Below the pieces are notes generated by a model, which searched no databases, had not been told where the DNA came from, and saw only the letters and a list, made by a program, of their open reading frames with translations. This document shows positions 54,571 through 62,759 of a DNA stretch of 64,000 nucleotides, one piece after another. Source of the stretch: Variovorax sp. SG517 (lineage in GTDB: Bacteria > Pseudomonadota > Gammaproteobacteria > Burkholderiales > Burkholderiaceae_C); assembly GCF_013376045.1 (NCBI RefSeq), contig NZ_JABMJG010000004.1, positions 62,001 through 126,000 of the forward strand, in the 5' to 3' direction. The translations under genes were made by a program, and so were the position numbers. How positions within the stretch are numbered: position 1 is the first letter of the stretch; each line of letters opens with the position of its first letter.

Positions 54571-55152
54571 ATGGAACACAAGCTCCCACCCCTGCCCTAC
54601 GCGCTCGACGCACTGGCACCCGAGTATTCGAAGGAAACACTCGAGTACCACTACGGCAAGCACCACAACGCCTACGTGGTGAACCTCAACAACCTGCAGA
54701 AGGGCACCGAGTTCGAGTCGCTGACGCTCGAAGAGATCGTCAAGAAGTCCAGCGGCGGCATCTACAACAACGCCGCACAGATCTGGAACCACACCTTCTT
54801 CTGGAACTGCATGAAGCCGCAAGGCGGCGGCGCTCCCACCGGCGCGCTGGCCAAGGCCATCGAAGCCAAGTGGGGCAGCTACGACGCCTTCAAGGAAGCC
54901 TTCGTGAAGTCGGCCGTGGGCAACTTCGGCTCGGGCTGGACCTGGCTGGTGAAGAAGCCTGATGGCACCGTGGACATCGTGAACACGGGCGCAGCCGGCA
55001 CGCCGCTGACGACCGCAGACACCGCGCTGCTGACCGTGGACGTCTGGGAGCACGCCTACTACATCGACTACCGCAATCTGCGCCCGAAGTTCGTCGAGAC
55101 CTTCCTGGCCAAGCTGGTCAACTGGGACTTCGCCGCCAAGAACTTCGGCTGA
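54571..55152 (+). CDS. sodB: Superoxide dismutase [Fe]
   Basis: A 193-residue Fe/Mn-superoxide dismutase, the usual SodB length. Metal ligands are visible in [16 protein letters not shown] and [13 protein letters not shown]. The [12 protein letters not shown] stretch favours iron over manganese. It lacks a signal peptide and works in the cytoplasm. It shares a promoter region with the upstream SufR-like gene. A 10-bp hairpin overlaps its stop codon. Confidence 0.96.
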   Translation: MEHKLPPLPYALDALAPEYSKETLEYHYGKHHNAYVVNLNNLQKGTEFESLTLEEIVKKSSGGIYNNAAQIWNHTFFWNCMKPQGGGAPTGALAKAIEAKWGSYDAFKEAFVKSAVGNFGSGWTWLVKKPDGTVDIVNTGAAGTPLTTADTALLTVDVWEHAYYIDYRNLRPKFVETFLAKLVNWDFAAKNFG

Positions 55153-55172
55153 TCGGCCTTTCGGTCGATCAG
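55149..55172. terminator. Hairpin at the end of sodB
   Basis: Arms CTGATCGGCC and GGTCGATCAG pair over 10 bp (one G-T) with a TTTC loop, overlapping the sodB stop and reaching the stop of the convergent VOC gene. No T run follows on either side, so a bidirectional termination or message-end role is likely but not certain. Confidence 0.5.
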
Positions 55173-55546
55173 TCGTTGATCAGGTTCAGGATGTTCCCGT
55201 CCGGGTCCTTGAACCACGCGACCTTCATGTCGCCCATGACGTGGAGGTCGCCCACCAGCTTCGCATGCGGCATGTCGTAGTGCTCGAAGCGCACGCCCCG
55301 CGACTTCAGCGCATCCACGATGCGCTCGATGTCGCCGTCCACCGACCAGGTCACGGCCGTGGCCTGGTTGGTGCCCGCGAACTGCGAGCGGTACACGTTG
55401 ATGCGCGTGTTGCCGCTGCGGTAGACGATGACTTCGTCGCCTTCCGCATCGACCTGCGACAGGCCCAGCGTGTCCTCGTAGAAACGGCGGGCCGTGGCGA
55501 GGTCTTTCACCGCCAGGTTGGCCACCGCGTTGATGTTTCCAAGCAT
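55169..55546 (-). CDS. VOC-family (glyoxalase/bleomycin resistance-like) protein
   Basis: A 125-residue vicinal-oxygen-chelate fold protein with the usual pattern NLAVKDLATARRFYEDTLGL at the start and AWFKDPDGNILNLI at the end. Only one of the usual metal ligands is obvious (a conserved Glu/His site at the second strand is weak), so a binding rather than catalytic role is possible. The ATG at 55546 has AGGAG seven nt upstream and is preferred to the longer frame. It is convergent with sodB. Confidence 0.82.
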   Translation of the reverse strand: MLGNINAVANLAVKDLATARRFYEDTLGLSQVDAEGDEVIVYRSGNTRINVYRSQFAGTNQATAVTWSVDGDIERIVDALKSRGVRFEHYDMPHAKLVGDLHVMGDMKVAWFKDPDGNILNLIND

Positions 55547-55671
55547 GCGAGTCTCCTGTAGGGCCCGGCGGACCATCGAGCGGCGCCAGGCGAGCCAAAA
55601 ATACTCAACCATCCGGTGCAGTATTCAGTGCTCGCCAAGACCCTGTCAAGTCAGGTTCCCGACAAAAGGTT

Positions 55672-56616
55672 TCAGCGCTTCGAGGCCACGTTGCGCGCCA
55701 GCAGGCACAGGATCTCGTACATCAGCGTGGCGCCCAGCAGCGCGGTGCTGCCGGTCGGGTCGTAGGGCGGCGACACCTCGACCACGTCGGCGCCGACGAA
55801 ATCCAGGCCGTCGAGGCCGCGCAGCAGCCCCAGCGTTTCGCGCGTGGTCATGCCGCCGATCTCGGGCGTGCCGGTGCCCGGCGCGAATACCGGGTCCAGG
55901 CCATCGACATCCAGCGACAGGTAGGTGGGGCCGCTGCCGACGATGCGCCGAGCCTCCTGCACGATCGCCTCGACGCCCCTGGCCTCGAACTCCTCGATGA
56001 AGACCACGCGCATGCCGCTGTCCAGCGAATAGCGCCAGCCTTCGTCGGAGTTCTGCGCGCCGCGGATGCCGATCTGTATGGTGCGCTTCGGGTCGAGCAG
56101 CCCGGCCTCGACCGCGCGGCGAAACGGCGAGCCATGGCTGAACTTGGAGCCGAGAAAGTCGTCCCAGGTGTCGGTGTGCGCATCGATGTGCACCATGCCC
56201 AGCGGCTGACGAGGCGCCATCGCCTGGAACACGGGAAAGGTGATCGAGTGGTCGCCGCCCGCGGCCAGCACCGTCTTGCCGGCGGCGAACAGCGGCTCGA
56301 AGAAGCGGCGGATGTCCTCGTGCGAGCGCTCCAGGTGGAACACGTCGGTGAAAGGCACGTCGCCCACGTCGGCCACGCGGCACGCCTCGAAGGGGTTGAA
56401 GCCGCTCACGTGGTGGATGGCGCGCGTCATCGACGACATGTTTCGAATCTCGCGCGGGCCGTAGCGTGCGCCGGGGCGCGCCGTCACTCCGCCGTCGAAC
56501 GGCACGCCGGCCAGGGCGATGTCGAAGTCTTCGAGGCGCTGTGCGAAGGGCACGCGCATGAAGGTCGGGATGCCGCTGTAGCGCGGCAGCGTCTGCATGG
56601 CGGTGTCTGTGTGCAT
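55672..56616 (-). CDS. Ureohydrolase (agmatinase/guanidino hydrolase family)
   Basis: A 314-residue ureohydrolase. The bimanganese site is made by AAGGDHSITFPVF, MVHIDAHTDTWDDF and LSLDVDGLDPVFAPGTG, all intact. The family splits guanidino compounds into urea and an amine; known substrates include agmatine, 4-guanidinobutyrate, 3-guanidinopropionate and guanidine, and the exact one cannot be told by eye. It is the last gene of the eight-gene minus-strand operon whose other members suggest a guanidino or ureido nutrient. Start ATG 56616; 56598 is also possible. Confidence 0.9.
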   Translation of the reverse strand: MHTDTAMQTLPRYSGIPTFMRVPFAQRLEDFDIALAGVPFDGGVTARPGARYGPREIRNMSSMTRAIHHVSGFNPFEACRVADVGDVPFTDVFHLERSHEDIRRFFEPLFAAGKTVLAAGGDHSITFPVFQAMAPRQPLGMVHIDAHTDTWDDFLGSKFSHGSPFRRAVEAGLLDPKRTIQIGIRGAQNSDEGWRYSLDSGMRVVFIEEFEARGVEAIVQEARRIVGSGPTYLSLDVDGLDPVFAPGTGTPEIGGMTTRETLGLLRGLDGLDFVGADVVEVSPPYDPTGSTALLGATLMYEILCLLARNVASKR

Positions 56617-56629
56617 GGAGAAGGCAGCT

Positions 56630-57268
56630 TCAGAACGTGGCGGGGGTATTGGTCCACAGCACCCGGGTCTGGGTCTTGCCAGGATTGCGGTAGCTGTGCG
56701 GCACGTCGCTCGAAAAATAGAAGGAGTCGCCGGCCGACAGCAGGTAGACCTCGTCGCGCAGGCGCAGCTCGAACTCGCCCTCGATCACGTAGCCCATTTC
56801 CTCGCCGGCGTGTGCGATCTGCTCCAGGCTCTCGGCCTTGGGCTCGAGCACGTGGATGTCAGCCTGCAGCAGCTGGCCGCGAATCGGCACGATCACCCGT
56901 TCGAGCTTCACGCCGCGCTTCTTGCCTCGCAGGCCGGTGAACTCGATCACCGGGCGTTCGGATGCCCGGGTCACCGGCGACGTGGGTGGCGCGAAGGAAG
57001 CCGTGAGCTCGGCGACGTTGGTGTCCAGCGCGCGCGCCAGGCGGTGCAGATTGGCCAGCGACGGCATGACCTGGCCACGCTCCACGCGCGACAGCAGGCT
57101 TTCGGAGCAGCCGGCCGCATCCGCGAGCGCCTTCAGCGTCAGACTTCGCACCATGCGCGCATGCTTGAGCCGCGGCCCCAGCGCCGACAGCGCCAGGTCC
57201 GCGTCCGCACCAGCCGGTACAGGAGAAGAGGCGGCGGGCGTGGAGTTCGTCTTCTTGGAGGTGCGCAT
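56630..57268 (-). CDS. XRE-cupin transcriptional regulator
   Basis: A 212-residue regulator with an HTH of the XRE type at about residues 30-85 (LTLKALADAAGCSESLLSRV, ERGQVMPSLANLHRLARALD) and a C-terminal cupin (EMGYVIEGEFELRLRDEVYL, GDSFYFSSDVPHSYRNPGKT) that would bind a small effector. It lies inside the putative guanidino/ureido operon, 13 nt upstream of the ureohydrolase. It is a likely candidate for binding the tandem palindromes before the first gene. Confidence 0.9.
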   Translation of the reverse strand: MRTSKKTNSTPAASSPVPAGADADLALSALGPRLKHARMVRSLTLKALADAAGCSESLLSRVERGQVMPSLANLHRLARALDTNVAELTASFAPPTSPVTRASERPVIEFTGLRGKKRGVKLERVIVPIRGQLLQADIHVLEPKAESLEQIAHAGEEMGYVIEGEFELRLRDEVYLLSAGDSFYFSSDVPHSYRNPGKTQTRVLWTNTPATF

Positions 57269-57305
57269 GTCGAATCGTCGGTAAGCCGGCGGCGGGCCGG
57301 GAAGG

Positions 57306-58022
57306 TCAGGCAGTGGCCAGCACGGTGAAATGCACTTCGACCGGGCGGTTGTCGTTGATCGGGACAATATCCTGCGGGCAGGCCGACATGACCACCACGC
57401 AGTCCATCTCGGCGCGCAGATCCACATGGTCGCCGGCCTTGGAGACGGGCGGCAGCCAGTCTACGCCGCCGGCCGGGCCCACCGGAATGTTCATCCACAG
57501 ATTGAGCGGCTGCGGCACCTCGCGTGCGCGCAGGCCGATGGCCTTGAGCGCCATGCGCATGTTGTCGGCGCAGTTGTCGTGGTACTCGGTCACGCCAAGG
57601 TTCTGGTAGCGGTAGGCGTCGCAGGCGGCCATGAGCGTGTCGTGCACGCCGGGCGAGGTGTCGGCCACCAGCGTCATGATGGGCCGGCGGCGGTTGGTGG
57701 CCAGTGGATCGCCGGCCTTGGGAATGATGCGGTCGATGACGGCACGCGCGTGCTCCATCGACATGAATTCGCTCAGGTCGTCGGCCTTGAAGGCCCAGAA
57801 GTCGCACACCTGGCTGCCATGCGTGTTGATGACGCGGATCACCTGGCCCTTGGCGAGCCGCACGGCACGGCCGTTGCGCGCGGGGACCTCGTAGCGCTTG
57901 CCGAGCTCCGGCGTGCCGTCGGCCGACACGGGCTCGCGCAGCGTGTTGTTGGCACCGACGGGTTCGCCGTTGTCGGCGACGTGGGTGTGCGCATGGGAAT
58001 GGGAGAGGGCTTGGTGGTCCAT
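57306..58022 (-). CDS. DUF1989 family protein (urea carboxylase-associated type)
   Basis: A 238-residue protein of the DUF1989 family. Members accompany urea carboxylases, and two of them (CgdA/CgdB) have been described as carboxyguanidine deiminase subunits. Family landmarks are RAVRLAKGQVIRVINTHGSQ, CDFWAFKADDLSEFMSMEHA and LWMNIPVGPAGGVDWLPP, and cysteines occur in DNCADNM and MSACPQDIVP. A histidine-rich N-terminal region (LSHSHAHTHVADNG) may bind metal. Only one subunit gene is seen here and no carboxylase gene is present, so the reaction is unclear. Confidence 0.85.
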   Translation of the reverse strand: MDHQALSHSHAHTHVADNGEPVGANNTLREPVSADGTPELGKRYEVPARNGRAVRLAKGQVIRVINTHGSQVCDFWAFKADDLSEFMSMEHARAVIDRIIPKAGDPLATNRRRPIMTLVADTSPGVHDTLMAACDAYRYQNLGVTEYHDNCADNMRMALKAIGLRAREVPQPLNLWMNIPVGPAGGVDWLPPVSKAGDHVDLRAEMDCVVVMSACPQDIVPINDNRPVEVHFTVLATA

Positions 58023-58030
58023 GGTTCTGG

Positions 58031-59371
58031 CTAGTCCTTTGAAGGTTCGTTGGGAGTGGAGGAAACGAGCGGCCCCGCCAGCCGCGCGAGGCACCAGGCC
58101 AGGGCGCGCGTGCAGGCCGCGAGGTCGTCGATGGGGGTGTCTTCGTCGGGGTGGTGGCTCACGCCGGCGCGGCTGGGTGCGAACAGCATCGCGGTAGGAC
58201 AGAAGCCCGCCAGCGGCATGGCATCGTGGAAGGCGCCCGAGAGCATCTCGCGATGGCTCAGCTGCAGGGCGATGCAGGCCTCGCGTGCGAGGCTTGCGAG
58301 CGCAGCGTCGAAGCGCACCGTGGGTTTGTCCTGCAGCACCTCGACCTGGCCTCCGGCCGGCAGCGCCGTATCGATGAGCAGGCGCACCGCGTCGAGTGCG
58401 GCAGCCTCGGGATGCCGGGCATCGACGGTGAAGACGACGCGATCGGCGATCGTGTTGATCGACCCGGGGCTGCACTCCCACCGCCCGATGGTCAGGCGCA
58501 GCCGGTCGTCGCCGCACAGCGCCGCATGTTCGAGCAGCGCGTGCGCCATGCGCACGGCCTTGGCCTGGGCGTCGTCGCGCGAGGCCGGCGGCGTGGTGCC
58601 CGCGTGCGCGCTGCGCCCCGCCACGGTGATGCGGAACCACCGCACGCCCTGGATCGCCGTCACGCAGCCGACCTGCAGGCCCTCAGCCTCCAGCACCGGG
58701 CCCTGCTCGATGTGCGCTTCGACGTAGCAGTGCACCGGGCGCGCCAGCGGGGTGTCGTCCATCCAGGCCCAGCCGAGGCGCTGCGCCTCGCCGCGCAGGT
58801 CGTCCACGGCGGCATCGCGCGCTGCCTCGAAGCACAGGCCTTCGCCATCGCGCACGCCGAGGAACGCATCCAGACGTTGCGGCGACGTGAAAGCGACGGA
58901 GCCCATCAGCCCGGGTGCGAAGCGCGAGCCTTCCTCGTTGGTCCACATCGCCACGTCGATCGGCCTGCGGGTGCGCAGGCCGAGGCGGTCCAGCGCATCG
59001 AACACCTCCAGGCCCGCCGCGACGCCGAAGGCGCCGTCGAGCCAGCCGCCCAGGGGCTGGGTGTCGATGTGGCTGCCGGTCATGACCGGCGACAGCTTCG
59101 ATTCCTGTCCGTCGCGCCGCACGAACACGTTGGCGGCGGTATCGATGCCGATGCGGTAGCCGGGCCGCTGCGCGAACGGCTGCACCAGCCAGCGCCGCGC
59201 GGCCAGTTCGTGCGCGCTCAGCGCCTGCCGGGCCACGCCGCCGCCGGTGCCCGTAGCGACGGCGCCATGCGCCGCCAGTCCGCGCAGCCGCGCCTCGAGG
59301 CGCGCGGTGTCGACCGCGTGCGCCACCTTGTGGGCCACGGCCGCATCCCCCACTTCGTCGAGCAGGTTCAT
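58031..59371 (-). CDS. Zn-dependent amidohydrolase (allantoate/carbamoylase family)
   Basis: A 446-residue M20-type hydrolase of the allantoate amidohydrolase, N-carbamoyl-L-amino acid hydrolase and ureidoglycolate family. Metal ligands are in VMTGSHIDTQPLGGWLDGAF, WTNEEGSRFAPGLMGSVAF and VEAHIEQGPVLE; the dimer-domain histidine is in GRSAHAGTTP and the last ligand in SRAGVSHHPDEDTP. It removes a carbamoyl group from a ureido compound. It overlaps the ABC ATPase gene by four bases, so uptake and hydrolysis are coupled. Confidence 0.9.
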   Translation of the reverse strand: MNLLDEVGDAAVAHKVAHAVDTARLEARLRGLAAHGAVATGTGGGVARQALSAHELAARRWLVQPFAQRPGYRIGIDTAANVFVRRDGQESKLSPVMTGSHIDTQPLGGWLDGAFGVAAGLEVFDALDRLGLRTRRPIDVAMWTNEEGSRFAPGLMGSVAFTSPQRLDAFLGVRDGEGLCFEAARDAAVDDLRGEAQRLGWAWMDDTPLARPVHCYVEAHIEQGPVLEAEGLQVGCVTAIQGVRWFRITVAGRSAHAGTTPPASRDDAQAKAVRMAHALLEHAALCGDDRLRLTIGRWECSPGSINTIADRVVFTVDARHPEAAALDAVRLLIDTALPAGGQVEVLQDKPTVRFDAALASLAREACIALQLSHREMLSGAFHDAMPLAGFCPTAMLFAPSRAGVSHHPDEDTPIDDLAACTRALAWCLARLAGPLVSSTPNEPSKD

Positions 59372-60186
59372 GCGGCCGCTCCTGCCGCGGCATTGCCGAG
59401 GCTGCGGCGAATCCACGGCTGCAGGAACGCCCGGATGCGCGGGTGCTCCGGCTGGTGGATCACCTCGCGCGGCGTGCCGATCGTCACGATGCGGCTCTTC
59501 TCCATGAACACGATCCGGTCCGACACCTCGGCCGCGAAGCTCATCTCGTGCGTGACCATGATCATGGTCATGCCGCCGCGCGAGAGCGACTTGATCACCT
59601 CCAGCACTTCGTCGACGAGCTCCGGGTCGAGCGCGGAGGTCGGCTCGTCGAGCAGCATCACCTCGGGGCCGACCGCGAGCGCCCGGGCGATGCCCACGCG
59701 CTGCTGCTGCCCGCCGCTGAGCTGGGGCGGACGCACGTCGGCCTTGGCCGACATGCCCACGCGCTCCAGTGCCTCCCCGGCAACGCTGCGGGCCTGGTCT
59801 TCGCGCAGCCCCTTGGCCAGGGTGAGAGGCGCCATTACGTTGGCCAGCACCGTCATGTGCGGCCACAGGTTGAACTGCTGGAACACCATGGCGACCGGCG
59901 CCCGCACCTCGGCGATCACGCGCTCGCTCTCGCGGACCAGTGCCCCCGCGGCATTGCGGCGGTAGCCGAGCAGAGCGCCGCGGATGCGGACCTCGCCCTC
60001 GTCGTAGGCCTCGAGAAAGTTCATGCAGCGCAGCAGCGTGGTCTTGCCCGAACCCGAAGGACCGATCAGCGACACGACTTCGCCCTTGCGGATGTCCAGG
60101 TCGATGCCGGACAACACGCACTGCGTGCCGAACGATTTGCCGACGCCGCGCATGGAGACGATGGGAACGGTCACGGAAGCATTCAT
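59368..60186 (-). CDS. Polar amino-acid ABC transporter, ATP-binding protein
   Basis: The 272-residue ATPase of a polar amino-acid uptake (PAAT) importer. Walker A is IGPSGSGKTTLLRCMNFLE, the signature LSGGQQQRVGIARAL and Walker B VMLLDEPTSALDPELVDEV, followed by MIMVTHEMSFAAEVSDRI. The family-specific FQQFNLWPHMTVLANV is present. It overlaps the permease and the amidohydrolase by four bases each. Confidence 0.95.
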   Translation of the reverse strand: MNASVTVPIVSMRGVGKSFGTQCVLSGIDLDIRKGEVVSLIGPSGSGKTTLLRCMNFLEAYDEGEVRIRGALLGYRRNAAGALVRESERVIAEVRAPVAMVFQQFNLWPHMTVLANVMAPLTLAKGLREDQARSVAGEALERVGMSAKADVRPPQLSGGQQQRVGIARALAVGPEVMLLDEPTSALDPELVDEVLEVIKSLSRGGMTMIMVTHEMSFAAEVSDRIVFMEKSRIVTIGTPREVIHQPEHPRIRAFLQPWIRRSLGNAAAGAAA

Positions 60187-60848
60187 GGGCGGGGGTTTTC
60201 TCGAAGGGCCGACCACGCGCGCAGCGTGCTGGCCGCGCGGTTGACGAGCAGCGACAGGCCCCAGTAGCTCAGCGCCAGCAGCAGGTAGGGCTCGACATAG
60301 ACGAACTGCTCCGACACGACCTTGCCGGCGGTCATCGTCAGTTCGGGATAGGTGATGACCGAAGCCAGCGCGGACTCCTTCATCAGCAGGATGGTCTGGC
60401 TCGCGATCAGCGGCAGGCTGGCGCGCAGCGCCTGCGGGCATTCGATGGTGGCGAAGATCTGGCGGGAGGACAGGCCCATGCACCGGGCCGCCTCGATCTG
60501 GCCGCGCGGAATGCTCTGCCAGCAGGCGCGAAAGATCTCCGCGAAGTACGCGCCGCCGTACACGGCGAGCGTGAGGCCCGCGGCGGCGAACGGATCGAGC
60601 GAGAGGCCCGCGCTCGGCAGGCCGAAGTACACGATGAACAGGTGGATCAGGAACGGCACGCCGCGCCACACGCCGGTGTAGGCGACATAGAGCCAGCGCG
60701 CCGCGCGCCAGCCGGTTTCGCGCAATGCGTGGAAGCCGAAGCCCACGACCAGCCCGCCCGCCAGCCCCACCAGCGTGAGCAGCACGGTACGCAGCGCGGC
60801 GGCGCCGAACTCGGGCAGCAACTGGCCCAGGAGCGCGGCGTCGATCAT
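60183..60848 (-). CDS. Polar amino-acid ABC transporter permease 2
   Basis: A 221-residue inner-membrane permease of the His/Glu/Gln family with the cytoplasmic loop AARCMGLSSRQIFATIECPQ that contacts the ATPase. It has three to five membrane helices and the typical VWRGVPFLIHLFIVYFGLP region. The ATG at 60848 overlaps the stop of permease 1 by four bases; the longer frame upstream is not supported. It forms the importer with the next gene and the ATPase. Confidence 0.93.
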   Translation of the reverse strand: MIDAALLGQLLPEFGAAALRTVLLTLVGLAGGLVVGFGFHALRETGWRAARWLYVAYTGVWRGVPFLIHLFIVYFGLPSAGLSLDPFAAAGLTLAVYGGAYFAEIFRACWQSIPRGQIEAARCMGLSSRQIFATIECPQALRASLPLIASQTILLMKESALASVITYPELTMTAGKVVSEQFVYVEPYLLLALSYWGLSLLVNRAASTLRAWSALRENPRP

Positions 60849-61510
60849 GGCCGCTCCATCCGGGTGCGCAGCCAGTGGCCGAGCCACAGCACCGCACCGG
60901 TCATCAGCAGGTAGCACAGGCCCACGCAGACGTACACCTCCAGCGGCCTGAAATTGGCCGCCACGATCTGCCGGCCGCTACGCCCGAGGTCGGCCACCGC
61001 GATCACCGAGACGATGGCCGAGCTCTTCACCACGTCGACGGCTTCGGACACCACGGCTGGCCACACGGCCCGCGCAAGCTGCGGCAGCTGCACGTGGCGG
61101 AAGATGCGCGCGGGCGGCATGCCGAACGAGGCGGCCGCCTCGATCTGCCCCGCCGGCACCGCCACCAGCCCGGCACGCAGGATCTCGCACTGGAACGCGG
61201 CGGAGTTCAGGCCCAGCGCGACGATGGCCACCAGCAGCGGCGGCAGATCGACGCCGTAGGCACTGGGCAGGTAGAAGAGCATGAGCAGCTGCACCAGCAG
61301 CGGCGTGCCGCGAAAGAAGCTCAGGTAGGTGCGCACCGCGGCGGGCAACACGCCCCGACCGCCGCGCCGCAGCGACAGGCCCAGCAGCACCGCACCCCAG
61401 GCAAAGCCCAGCAGGATGGCCGCCACCGCCACGCTCAGCGTGGTGGCGAGGCCTTGCAGCAGTACCGGCAGGTAGGCGGCCAGGCGCTCGAGAAGGGTTG
61501 CCGCGTTCAT
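60845..61510 (-). CDS. Polar amino-acid ABC transporter permease 1
   Basis: A 221-residue inner-membrane permease paired with permease 2. It has the family segments LSFFRGTPLLVQLLMLFYLP, AFQCEILRAGLVAVPAGQIE and the ATPase-contact loop AAASFGMPPARIFRHVQLPQ. It follows the binding-protein gene by 43 nt. Two different permeases in tandem is the usual heterodimer arrangement for the glutamine/histidine-type importers. Confidence 0.93.
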   Translation of the reverse strand: MNAATLLERLAAYLPVLLQGLATTLSVAVAAILLGFAWGAVLLGLSLRRGGRGVLPAAVRTYLSFFRGTPLLVQLLMLFYLPSAYGVDLPPLLVAIVALGLNSAAFQCEILRAGLVAVPAGQIEAAASFGMPPARIFRHVQLPQLARAVWPAVVSEAVDVVKSSAIVSVIAVADLGRSGRQIVAANFRPLEVYVCVGLCYLLMTGAVLWLGHWLRTRMERP

Positions 61511-61553
61511 CGGACGGTGCGTGCTCAGGAAGCGTCGTGTCTTGCGGGCCCGC

Positions 61554-62387
61554 TCACATCTGCGGCGCCGGCACCGCGTCGGTGGGCACGTCCATCGTGA
61601 AGCCGAACCACTTCATCTGCAGCTCCTTGAGCTTGCCGCTCTTCTGGGCGCGTGCGATGCCGTCGCTGAAGAACTTGACCAGCGGCGCGCTCTCCGCGTC
61701 CTTGCGGCCGACCCAGCCGAAGTAGGTCTTGGGGCCGATGGGCGCCGGCATCACCGCGTAGATGTCGCCGCGCGTCTTGACCAGCGTCGCCAGGTTGGAG
61801 AGCGACTGCGCCACCGCCGCGAGCCGGCCGGCGGCCAGGTCGGCATAGGCTTCGTCGAAGCTCACGTATTCGCGGATGGTGACTGCTGGCTTGCCTTCGG
61901 CCTGCAGCTTCTTCGCGTAGTCCTGCAGCGCCTTCAACTGGGCCGAGCCCGCCTGCGAACCGACCGTCTTGCCGGCGATGCCCGCGGGGTCGGTGAGCGC
62001 GCTGTCCTCCTTGCGCTTGACCAGCGCCGTCGTGGCGTCGGCGATCGGCACGGTGAAGGCGAACTTGTCGGCGCGCTCCTTCGTGAGCGTCACCGAGGTC
62101 ACGACGAAGTCGAAGCGCTTGGTCGCCAGGCCGGGCAGGATGCCCTGGAACGGCACGTCGAGCTGCTTGACCCGGACCTCGGGCAGGTCCGCCAGGATCA
62201 GGCGCATCAGGTCGGGGCCGTAGCCCACGATCTTGCCGTCCTGCAGGAACTCGAAGGGCGCGAACTGCGCCTCGGTGCCGACGACGATTTCCTTCTTGCT
62301 CTTCACCGTTTCCAGCATGTCGGCGCTGTGCGCGGCACCAAGCAGGAACAGGGAAAGAACGCCAGCGATTGCGCGATGTAACAACAT
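61554..62387 (-). CDS. Polar amino-acid ABC transporter periplasmic binding protein
   Basis: A 277-residue periplasmic binding protein, first gene of the operon. The signal peptide ends near AHSA; then come KEIVVGTEAQFAPFEFLQDG, YGPDLMRLILADLP and FDFVVTSVTLTKERADKF, all typical of family 3 binding proteins. The arginine that usually grips the ligand carboxylate (in TxxR) is replaced by TKERAD. This is the likely determinant of the ligand, which context suggests is a guanidino or ureido acid. Confidence 0.92.
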   Translation of the reverse strand: MLLHRAIAGVLSLFLLGAAHSADMLETVKSKKEIVVGTEAQFAPFEFLQDGKIVGYGPDLMRLILADLPEVRVKQLDVPFQGILPGLATKRFDFVVTSVTLTKERADKFAFTVPIADATTALVKRKEDSALTDPAGIAGKTVGSQAGSAQLKALQDYAKKLQAEGKPAVTIREYVSFDEAYADLAAGRLAAVAQSLSNLATLVKTRGDIYAVMPAPIGPKTYFGWVGRKDAESAPLVKFFSDGIARAQKSGKLKELQMKWFGFTMDVPTDAVPAPQM

Positions 62388-62432
62388 GACCAGGCCCTCG
62401 GGTGTGGATTGAAACAGGTGTGAACGGGATCA

Positions 62433-62464
62433 GCAAGTAACTTGCATTCATGCAAGTTACTTGC
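62433..62464. promoter_or_regulatory. Two tandem palindromic operators upstream of the operon
   Basis: Two copies of a 13-bp palindrome, GCAAGTAACTTGC (62433-62445) and GCAAGTTACTTGC (62452-62464), are 19 bp apart centre to centre and together form a perfect 14-bp inverted repeat. They lie 46 nt before the binding-protein gene, where a regulator of the minus-strand operon would sit. The XRE-cupin gene in the operon is the best candidate binder. The 372-nt gap 62388-62759 contains nothing else I can identify. Confidence 0.75.
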
Positions 62465-62759
62465 ACAGAACGCACACAATTTTCATGCCAGCCGGAATCG
62501 GGCTGGCGGCACAGTCGTGGTGCGAACGGCAGCGCAAAGGAGGGAATGGGCCTCTTCAGGCGCACTTCATGCGCGCATCTGGCGCGCTGCAGGCGTGCAA
62601 GACCGTCGCGAGCTGCCACATCTGGAGAAGACGGCCATCGCGAACCGCGAAATCCCGGCCTGGCCGGTTGCGGCACACTGCACCGCTGGTGCAGTGAGGC
62701 GAAGCGAAGCCTTCAGGCTGCAACCCGATCAGCGATCAGTCCAGAGACAAAGAGAACCC

